7,097 nt of DNA from Aquincola sp. (GTDB lineage Bacteria > Pseudomonadota > Gammaproteobacteria > Burkholderiales > Burkholderiaceae_C). The stretch lies in NCBI GenBank assembly GCA_029884035.1, contig JAOUIM010000185.1:1-7097 (forward strand), given 5' to 3'. The translations under genes were made by a program, and so were the position numbers. Under the pieces are notes generated by a model. That model did not search any database. It was not told the origin of the DNA and was given only the letters and a program-made list of their open reading frames with translations. This document shows, piece after piece, positions 1 through 5,540 of the stretch (position 1 is the stretch's first letter; each line of letters opens with the position of its first letter).

Positions 1-132
1 CACGGCGTCCCGCGTCCCTGTCCTGATCTGTCGCGACGAAGCGCCAGATGATGCCGGCCAGCGTCGGCGAAAGCGCCGGCGCTACTCGTTGAAGCAGGCG
101 CCGCCAGAGAGCTCGCCTACACTTCGTACTTC
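1..132. other. Left-edge stretch without a supportable gene
   Basis: I find no gene I can support here. Two frames stay open to the left edge. One is on the plus strand and ends in a TGA at 134-136 that overlaps the ATG of the MarR gene; its translation is rich in Arg and Pro and looks unlike a folded protein. The other is on the minus strand, open from about 128 to the edge, and includes a short plausible peptide (AGIIWRFVATDQDRD) but no ATG, GTG or TTG start. Either could be the end of a neighbouring gene, but neither is convincing. The last 15 bases before the MarR start contain a weak -10-like hexamer TACACT at 118-123. Confidence 0.35.
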
Positions 133-672
133 ATGAAACCACCTGCCGCGCCACCGACCAAGGCATCGTCCCAGCGAAAGCCCAGCAGGTCGAGTGGCAC
201 CGGATCCGGTGAGAAAGACTCTGCGACCCGCGTGCTCAAGCAGTTCCGCATCGTCTTCAATGCCGTCAAGGCGCACTTCCAGCAGGTCGAGAGAAGGGCG
301 GGCGTCGGTGGCGCTCAGGTGTGGGCCCTGTCGATCGTGCGCGACCAGGCCGGCCTGGGGGTCAACGAGTTGGCCCGCGCATTGAGTGTGCGTCAGCCGA
401 CGGCGAGCAATCTGGTCAAGAGCCTGGTGCAGCAGGGCCTGATCGAGGCGCGTCGCGAAGGGGCCGACCGACGAGCGGTTCAGCTGTATATCCTGCCTGC
501 AGGGCGCAGCGTGCTGCGGCGGGTGCCCGGCCCGTTTGCCGGTGTCCTGCCCGAGGCGCTCGCCTCGCTCGATCCGGCCACCCTGCAGCGGCTGGAAGCA
601 GACCTTGACGCGCTGATCAAGGTGCTGGGTGCCGACGAGCGCGCCGGCACGATCCCGCTCGCCCAGCTGTAG
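133..672 (+). CDS. MarR-family winged-helix transcriptional regulator
   Basis: This encodes a 179-residue cytoplasmic DNA-binding protein of the MarR type, which usually binds a palindromic operator as a dimer and often responds to a small ligand. Residues 1-30 are a basic, Pro/Ser-rich, probably disordered tail. A long helix follows (about 32-54). The winged helix-turn-helix spans about 60-130: the recognition region LSVRQPTASNLVKSLVQQGL lies at 84-103 and the wing carries ADRRAVQLY (111-119), the D-x-R type signature of the family. The C-terminal helix (about 145-166) would complete the dimer interface. The ATG at 133 is the only early ATG in frame, but no Shine-Dalgarno sequence precedes it; a GTG at 232 would remove the tail. 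The gene stands alone, convergent with the Pal-like gene, so its target cannot be read from context. Family assignment is firm; function beyond that is unknown. Confidence 0.88.
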   Translation: MKPPAAPPTKASSQRKPSRSSGTGSGEKDSATRVLKQFRIVFNAVKAHFQQVERRAGVGGAQVWALSIVRDQAGLGVNELARALSVRQPTASNLVKSLVQQGLIEARREGADRRAVQLYILPAGRSVLRRVPGPFAGVLPEALASLDPATLQRLEADLDALIKVLGADERAGTIPLAQL

Positions 673-678
673 CGCGAT

Positions 679-700
679 GCCCCGCCGGGCAAGGCGGGGC
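679..700. terminator. GC-rich hairpin between convergent genes, candidate bidirectional terminator
   Basis: GCCCCGCC (679-686) and GGCGGGGC (693-700) form a perfect 8-bp, all-G/C stem with the 6-nt loop GGGCAA. It lies 6 nt after the MarR stop and 8 nt after the stop of the Pal-like gene on the other strand, where a shared terminator would be expected. Neither side has a T-run, so it is not a classical intrinsic terminator; it may act as a weak terminator or as an mRNA 3'-end stabiliser. Confidence 0.55.
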
Positions 701-708
701 CCCAGGGT

Positions 709-1269
709 TCATCGTTGCGAGTACACGATCTCGCCGCGGCGGTTACGTTGCCAAGCTGCCTCGTCGTGTGCGGGGTCCTGGGGTCGCTCCTCGCCCCAAC
801 TGGTGGCCTCGACGCGCGCGTCGGCCACGCCCAGCAGCGCCAGCGCACGACGCACGGCCTCGGCCCGCCGCTGGCCGAGCGCGAGGTTGTACTCCGAGCT
901 ACCGCGTTCATCTGCGTGGCCTTCGACGCGGATGCTCAGCGTCGGGTTGGTGGTCAGATAGCGCGCGTGGCGCTCGACGATCGCACGGCCCGCCGCATCG
1001 AGAGCGTCGCTGTCGTAGGCGAAGTAGACGACACGATCCCTGGACAAGGCGCTGGCCGGGTCACGGTGCGGCGGCAGTGCCGCGGCGGCAGGTTGCGCAG
1101 AGGCCGCGGCGCCTGTGTTGGCGGCCGCATTGCCGCTGGTCGGCGGTGCGACCGCAGCCGCCGCGGGCGCAGCCGGTGCGGCGGGCGTGTTCGTCGGCGT
1201 GCTGCTGCAGGCGCCCAGCGCGATGACGGCAACGAAGAGGGCTGACGTGCGGATGGTCTTGAGATACAT
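709..1269 (-). CDS. pal: Pal-like peptidoglycan-associated lipoprotein (OmpA C-terminal domain)
   Basis: This encodes a 186-residue outer-membrane lipoprotein predicted to bind peptidoglycan from the periplasmic side. The signal peptide ends in the lipobox LGAC, with the lipidated cysteine at residue 21. Residues 22-70 form a low-complexity Ala/Pro/Thr linker. The OmpA/Pal domain begins at about VYFAYDSDAL (81-90). It contains GHADERGSSEYNLALGQRRA (117-136), the meso-diaminopimelate-binding signature, and HDEAAWQRNRRGEIVY (168-183), both very close to classical Pal. The start at 1269 is chosen because the signal peptide begins there and GGAG (1276-1279) sits 6 nt upstream; the frame stays open to 1434 inside otsB, but that extension is Pro-rich and implausible. 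The gene lies 44 nt downstream of otsB on the same strand and may be cotranscribed. No tolB or cpoB (ybgF) flanks it, so it may be a paralogue rather than the tol-pal gene itself. Confidence 0.9.
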   Translation of the reverse strand: MYLKTIRTSALFVAVIALGACSSTPTNTPAAPAAPAAAAVAPPTSGNAAANTGAAASAQPAAAALPPHRDPASALSRDRVVYFAYDSDALDAAGRAIVERHARYLTTNPTLSIRVEGHADERGSSEYNLALGQRRAEAVRRALALLGVADARVEATSWGEERPQDPAHDEAAWQRNRRGEIVYSQR

Positions 1270-1313
1270 GACTTTCTCCAGGGTTGGGGGTGGCGGGAAG
1301 GCGAGGCCGGGGA

Positions 1314-2075
1314 TCAAGGGGGGTGGTGCAAATCCAGCAGCATCTGCAGCAAGGTCGCCATCTGGGACGGGCCGTCGAGATAGAACGCGGCCTGCGAACG
1401 CGCGAAATCGGGGCCCATCCGCACGGTGACCCAATGCGGCGGCAGCTTGGCAAACGCCGGCTCGTCGTTGTCGTCATCGCCGAGAAACAGGCCGGTGTCA
1501 GCGCCGCATTCGGACGCGAGCGCGAGCAAAGCGTCTCCCTTGTCCGGCGCCGCGCGGACGACGACGTTGACCACGCACTTGCCGCCGACGACCGTCAGCT
1601 CGTCAGCCAGCCCGCGCAGCACAGCCTCGATTGCCGCGCGTGCCACTGCCTCGTCGGCGGCGGTCCGGTAATGCAGCGCAATGGACAAGCCCTTGTCTTC
1701 CACCCGGACACCGCAGGCAGACAGTTGCGACTTGGCTGCACGCAGCGTCGAGCGCAAGGGATCGAGGGTGCGCGCCCACGCTTCGGCCTGACTCGACGAG
1801 ACGCCCTCGGCGCCGTGATTCCCGACGACGTATTTCGGCGCAAAGCCCAGTCGTGCATTCACGTCCGCCACCGACCGACCCGTCACCACCGCCACCATGC
1901 GGCGGGCCGCCAGCGCACCCAGCCGCCGTGACACGGGCAGAGGGATCTGCGCGTCATCCGGGCGGGTGACGATGGGCGCCAGCGTGCCGTCGAAGTCGAA
2001 GGCGAACAGCGGATTGCGCGCCGACGCGAGGCCCGCCAGCGCGCTGCGACCCTCCGGGCTCAGCAGCGACCTCAC
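1314..2075 (-). CDS. otsB: Trehalose-6-phosphate phosphatase (HAD superfamily)
   Basis: This 253-residue enzyme removes phosphate from trehalose-6-phosphate, the second step of the OtsAB route to trehalose, in the cytoplasm. HAD motif I is DFDGT at 27-31 (nucleophile D27, acid/base D29). VVTGRS at 63-68 is motif II, K179 in the APDKG stretch is the motif III lysine, and GDDDNDE at 199-205 is motif IV with the Mg-binding aspartates. GNHGAE (85-90) and LSIALHYR (130-137) are typical of the OtsB cap region. The length is normal for the family. The start is the GTG at 2075: it overlaps the otsA stop as GTGA, GGAGG (2080-2084) lies 4 nt upstream, and the conserved protein begins soon after. An ATG at 2165 in the same frame would add 30 Arg/Ala/Cys-rich residues lying wholly inside otsA, which I reject. 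The overlap points to translational coupling with otsA. Confidence 0.93.
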   Translation of the reverse strand: MRSLLSPEGRSALAGLASARNPLFAFDFDGTLAPIVTRPDDAQIPLPVSRRLGALAARRMVAVVTGRSVADVNARLGFAPKYVVGNHGAEGVSSSQAEAWARTLDPLRSTLRAAKSQLSACGVRVEDKGLSIALHYRTAADEAVARAAIEAVLRGLADELTVVGGKCVVNVVVRAAPDKGDALLALASECGADTGLFLGDDDNDEPAFAKLPPHWVTVRMGPDFARSQAAFYLDGPSQMATLLQMLLDLHHPP

Positions 2076-4351
2076 GCGACCTCCATGCCGTGACGCTCGA
2101 CACGCGCCTCGATGCGCTCGCGCAGGCGCCAGCGTGCAGCATCGCCGAGCATCTGCCCGGCCCAACGGTAGACATTGTTGTCCCGCACGACGGCGCGCAG
2201 GCTGCGCATGCGCTCGCGCTGCTCCTCAGGCGACATCATCAGCGCGCGGTGCAGGGTGTCGGCCGTCTCCTCGACGTGGTACGGATTGACGATCAGCGCC
2301 TCGCGCAGTTCTCGCGCTGCGCCGGCAAAACGGCTGAGCAGCAGCGCGCCCTGCTCGTCGTCGCGCGCGGCGACGAATTCCTTGGACACCAGGTTCATGC
2401 CGTCGTGCAGGCTCGTGACCACGCAGACGTCGGCCGCGCGGTAGAAGCGAGTCAGCTCATCGTGCTCGTGGTGCTCGGCCAGCAGGTGCACCGGGCAGTA
2501 GCCCTCCCGGCCGAAGCGCTTGTTGATGCGTTCGACCATCGCGTCGATGCGCAGCTGGAAGCTGCGGTACTCGTCGAGCTGGCTGCGCGTCGGTGCGGCG
2601 ATCTGCACGAAGCAGAACGTGCCGATCCACTGCGGATACTTCTCGAGCAGGCGCTCGACCGCGTTCAACCTCTCGAGGATGCCCTTCGTGTAGTCGAAGC
2701 GGTCGACGCCCACCGCCAGGCGTTGCGAAGCCTGCATGCCCAGCAAGGCACGCACATGGGAGCGGCACTGCTCGATATCGGGCCAGGCGGCGGATTCGAT
2801 CTCGGTTGGCCACGCGATCGAGATCGGATAGCTCTCGACGCGGGTCTCTGCCCCCTGGTACACGATGCTCGAATGCTCGTGTTCGATGCGCGCCTCGAGG
2901 TATCGATCGACGGTTTCCAGGAAGTTCTTGCAGTGGTAGCGCGTGTGGAAGCCGAGGATCGAACTGCCCAGCAGGCCTTGCACGATCTCGCGGCGCCACG
3001 GGCAGATGCCGAAGGACTCCGGGTTGGGCCACGGGATGTGCCAGAAGGTCAGGATCGTCGCCTTCGGAAGCTGCTTGCGCAGCATGGCCGGGAGCAAGGC
3101 GAAGTGATAGTCCTGGATCAGGATCACCGGATCCTGGCGCTTGGCCTCCTGGGCCACGGCGTCGGCGAAGCGCTCGTTGACCTCGCGATAGTGCCGCCAG
3201 TCCGACTCGCGGAACACGGGGCGCACGTGAGCCACGTGACACAGCGGCCAGAGACCCTCGTTGGCGAGTCCGTAGTAGTAGCCCTGTTCTTCTTCCGCGC
3301 TCAGCCACACGCGGCGCAGCGTGTATCGCGGATCGTCGGGCGGCACGGCCACGCGGTCCGCCGCGTCCACCGCCTGGCGGTCGGCGCTGCCGCTGCCATG
3401 GGCCACCCAGGTGCCGGAGCACGCGCGCATCACCGGCTCGAGTGCGGTGACCAGGCCGCTCGCAGGGTTGCGCACGACGATCCCGCCAGGCGTGTGCTCG
3501 TGCAGCCACGGTTCGCGGTTCGACACCACGATGACCTCGTCGTCGCGCAGCTGCTGGTGCAGCATCACCCGCAGCCGCTCGGGAGACCACATCAGCATCT
3601 CCGGTGCGGCCGAGCGTCGGTACTCATCCTCGAGGTCACGAAGGCGGGCGCGCAACTCGTCGGCAAGCGGCGCCAGACCCGGCATGGTCGGTGCGAGCGG
3701 CCGAACCAGCCCCTCTCCGCGCAGCAGGGCGCGCGCACCCTCGAGCCAGCCGCGCCAGCTCAACTGCGCGACGGCCACGGTCGACACCGCAATCACGAAG
3801 CCCATGCCGGCGATGAGTGCGATCAGCAGCCAGCGTGTTTCCACGCTGCGCCGATCGACGAAGCTCATGTCGTGCAGCAGCACGAGGCCCGTATCGGGGC
3901 CGGAATCGCTGGCGACCGGATGCCAGCCGACATGCACCGAGCCGGCCGGCAGGCGCCAGACAGGCTCTGCGTCCGCGGCCGCTGCATGCGCCGCCTTGCA
4001 GTCCAGGCCCTCGGGAAAGCCCGCGCTGGCGCGTATCAGCTGGCCATCGCTCGTGCACAGCGCCACCGCCACCAGGCGTTCATCGCGGACGGCGCGGTCG
4101 AACAGCACGCGCAGCGACTGCGATGCAGCCGGTGTATCTGCCATCGCGCGCGCGATCGAGTCACTGAGCGTGTCCGCCACGAGGGCGCCGCGCAGGTTCA
4201 GGTCGCGGGAGAACCACCGCAGCGTCATCCGGTCCATCAGTGGCAGGGCCAGCAACGCAGCCGCCAGCAGCGTGACAAGCAGCGGGGCGAGGAAGCGCAA
4301 CTGGAATCGCCAGGCACCCGCCGCCCGCCCAGCGGCCTTCCTTGTCGGCAT
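2072..4351 (-). CDS. otsA: Membrane-anchored trehalose-6-phosphate synthase (GT20) with N-terminal sensor-like region
   Basis: The C-terminal part (about residues 272-738 of 759) is a family GT20 glycosyltransferase that joins UDP-glucose to glucose-6-phosphate. Its active-site motifs are intact: VSNRE (276-280), GG in the TPGG loop, IQDYHF with D414, FWHIPWP with H438, VDRFDYTKG with R551 and K556, and LHDGMNLVSKE with D650 and E658. Before it lie TM1 (about 20-39), a periplasmic domain (about 40-172) with two cysteines (C99, C118), TM2 (about 174-197) and a HAMP-like, partly coiled-coil linker (about 198-248). Plain OtsA is about 470 residues and soluble, so this is an added sensor-like module. 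The start is uncertain: ATG at 4351 has only a weak ribosome site, while TTG at 4372 has GAGG 4 nt upstream and would add 7 residues. otsB follows with a 4-nt overlap. GT20 also includes glucosylglycerol-phosphate synthase; the otsB partner favours trehalose. Confidence 0.92.
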   Translation of the reverse strand: MPTRKAAGRAAGAWRFQLRFLAPLLVTLLAAALLALPLMDRMTLRWFSRDLNLRGALVADTLSDSIARAMADTPAASQSLRVLFDRAVRDERLVAVALCTSDGQLIRASAGFPEGLDCKAAHAAAADAEPVWRLPAGSVHVGWHPVASDSGPDTGLVLLHDMSFVDRRSVETRWLLIALIAGMGFVIAVSTVAVAQLSWRGWLEGARALLRGEGLVRPLAPTMPGLAPLADELRARLRDLEDEYRRSAAPEMLMWSPERLRVMLHQQLRDDEVIVVSNREPWLHEHTPGGIVVRNPASGLVTALEPVMRACSGTWVAHGSGSADRQAVDAADRVAVPPDDPRYTLRRVWLSAEEEQGYYYGLANEGLWPLCHVAHVRPVFRESDWRHYREVNERFADAVAQEAKRQDPVILIQDYHFALLPAMLRKQLPKATILTFWHIPWPNPESFGICPWRREIVQGLLGSSILGFHTRYHCKNFLETVDRYLEARIEHEHSSIVYQGAETRVESYPISIAWPTEIESAAWPDIEQCRSHVRALLGMQASQRLAVGVDRFDYTKGILERLNAVERLLEKYPQWIGTFCFVQIAAPTRSQLDEYRSFQLRIDAMVERINKRFGREGYCPVHLLAEHHEHDELTRFYRAADVCVVTSLHDGMNLVSKEFVAARDDEQGALLLSRFAGAARELREALIVNPYHVEETADTLHRALMMSPEEQRERMRSLRAVVRDNNVYRWAGQMLGDAARWRLRERIEARVERHGMEVA

Positions 4352-4372
4352 TGTTTCGCTAGTCAAAGGCAA

Positions 4373-4618
4373 GCAGCCTCGTCGGTTGTTTCCAGCACGG
4401 AAATAGGGTCATCATGTGCTATTATATATTGATACCTATACGAAATTGCCCCGACCATGCTGCGGTCGCCTGACCGCGGTGGGGTGAATCTCGTTCTGCG
4501 GGCCCGTAGACCGCGCTGGAACGGCCGTTTGTTGTTGCCAAGTGCAGGCCGGGCGATGTCCTGAACAAGCGGCCGCGCTGCGCGCAACGTGGCTGCAGGA
4601 GCAATGCGAGCAAGTTCT
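4373..4618. promoter_or_regulatory. Divergent otsA / mscS-like intergenic region with AT-rich core
   Basis: This region separates two divergent genes and must hold both promoters. Bases 4417-4446 are strikingly AT-rich for the window. On the minus strand a perfect TATAAT (4426-4421) would place the otsA start of transcription about 60 nt before its ATG; the -35 position at 17-bp spacing (GCAATT) is poor. On the plus strand CTATAC (4436-4441) resembles the extended -10 element favoured by RpoS and would start an mscS leader of about 170 nt. Enterobacterial otsBA and mscS are RpoS- and osmotically controlled, which makes joint control plausible here, but the sigma factor is inference. I see no clear operator repeat. 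Confidence 0.45.
4449..4484 (+). other. Stem-loop at the start of the presumed mscS leader
   Basis: CTGCGGTC (4460-4467) pairs with GACCGCGG (4472-4479) around the 4-nt loop GCCT: 8 pairs, one of them a T-G wobble. Flanking CCCC (4449-4452) and GGGG (4481-4484) can pair outside an internal loop. If transcription starts near 4449, the mRNA would begin with this structure. There is no T-run after it, so it is not a standard terminator; it could protect the 5' end or be a chance result of high GC. Confidence 0.35.
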
Positions 4619-5491
4619 ATGAGCGGTATGGATCTGACTTCCGGCCTGGACGGGCTGTTCCAGGCCCAGGCCTGGTGGGCCTCGGCGGCGCGTGTCGCGG
4701 GCATCGTGCTGGTGGCCTGGATCCTGACGCTGGTGCTGCAGCGCGGCATCCGCAGGGTGCGCGAGCGTGTGGCCAGTCGCCTCGACGACCGCGAAGCCGT
4801 GTTGCGGGCTGCCACGCTCGGGCGCGTCCTGCGCTACGTGGTCGCGGTCGTCGTGACGCTGGTGGCCGGCATGCTGGTGCTGGCCGAACTGGGGGTATCG
4901 GTCGCGCCGATCCTCGGCGCCGCTGGTGTGGTCGGCCTGGCGGTGGGTTTCGGTGCACAAAGTCTGGTCAAGGACTACTTCACCGGCCTGTTCATCCTGC
5001 TCGAGGACCAGATCCACCAGGGCGACGTGATCCGGGTGGGCAACCATGCCGGAATGGTCGAGGAGATGACGCTGCGCTACGTGCGGCTGCGCGACTACGA
5101 CGGCAATGTCCACTTCGTGCCGAACGGGCAGATCGATGCCGTGGTCAACCTGAGCCGCGGCTTCGCGCAAGCCGTGATCGACGTCGGGGTGGCCTACGGC
5201 ACGGATCTGGACCACGCGATTGCAGTGATGCGCCGATGCGCGGCGAAGCTGGCCGCCGACGAGGTCTTCGGTCCCAAGATCCTGAATGAATTCGAAGTCG
5301 CCGGCGTCGAGCGGTGGGACGATTCGGCCGTGATCCTGCGCGGGCGATTCAAGGTTGCGCCGCTCGAGCAGTGGTCCGTCCGCCGCGAGTTCCTGCGCAG
5401 GCTGAAGGCCGAATTCGATGCGGGCGGCATCGAGATCCCGTTCCCGCAGATGACCCTGCATCGGGCGCGACCCCTCGCCGTCCAGCGTTGA
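4619..5491 (+). CDS. Small MscS-family mechanosensitive channel
   Basis: This encodes a 290-residue inner-membrane channel, close to the length of E. coli MscS (286), which opens when membrane tension rises and lets solutes escape after osmotic downshift. Three membrane helices are visible: about 23-40, about 70-91, and the pore-lining TM3 from about 95. The TM3 segment has the Gly/Ala pattern LGAAGVVGLAVGFGAQSLVK (99-118), followed by DYFTGLFILLED. The beta domain holds VEEMTLRYVRLRDYDGNVHF (147-166) and VPNG (167-170). The C-terminal cage ends with IPFPQMTLH (273-281), a hallmark of the family. The start is uncertain: GTG 4589, ATG 4604, ATG 4619 and ATG 4628 are all in frame, and AGGAG (4597-4601) is too near 4604 and too far from 4619 to decide. 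The gene is divergent from the trehalose genes, which suggests linked osmotic roles. Which MscS paralogue this is cannot be told. Confidence 0.92.
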   Translation: MSGMDLTSGLDGLFQAQAWWASAARVAGIVLVAWILTLVLQRGIRRVRERVASRLDDREAVLRAATLGRVLRYVVAVVVTLVAGMLVLAELGVSVAPILGAAGVVGLAVGFGAQSLVKDYFTGLFILLEDQIHQGDVIRVGNHAGMVEEMTLRYVRLRDYDGNVHFVPNGQIDAVVNLSRGFAQAVIDVGVAYGTDLDHAIAVMRRCAAKLAADEVFGPKILNEFEVAGVERWDDSAVILRGRFKVAPLEQWSVRREFLRRLKAEFDAGGIEIPFPQMTLHRARPLAVQR

Positions 5492-5516
5492 GACCGGAGC
5501 GTGTGCAGACGCGGCC

Positions 5517-5540
5517 CGTCGGCGCGTCAGCCGCCGGACG
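5517..5540. terminator. Weak imperfect hairpin between convergent mscS-like gene and hutF
   Basis: CGTCGGCG (5517-5524) pairs with CGCC-G-GACG (5532-5540) around a 7-nt loop, with one bulged G. It covers the hutF stop codon and lies 25 nt past the channel gene stop. The convergent gap is only 35 nt and shows no T-run and no better structure. It is a possible weak terminator, or simply GC-rich sequence. Confidence 0.2.

Noticed and set aside
82..276. A 64-codon minus-strand frame overlapping the MarR start
   Set aside because: It is mostly antisense to the MarR N-terminus, is Gly/Arg-rich, and matches no family I know.
1093..1207. Repetitive Ala/Pro codons in the Pal-like gene as a DNA repeat
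   Set aside because: The low complexity is explained by the Ala/Pro/Thr linker between the lipid anchor and the OmpA domain; no regular repeat unit is visible.
1284..1931. A 215-codon plus-strand frame opposite otsB
   Set aside because: otsB carries all HAD motifs in the opposite strand; the plus-strand product has no recognisable feature and no ribosome site that I can see.
2090..4432. A 780-codon open frame on the plus strand, antisense to otsA
   Set aside because: It runs exactly opposite a gene with intact GT20 motifs. Its translation is rich in His, Arg, Ala and Val with no recognisable domain, and long antisense frames are expected in GC-rich coding DNA.
4570..4577. The GCGGCCGC palindrome upstream of the MscS-like gene as an operator
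   Set aside because: An 8-bp all-GC palindrome is common by chance in DNA of this composition and lies far from the likely promoter elements.
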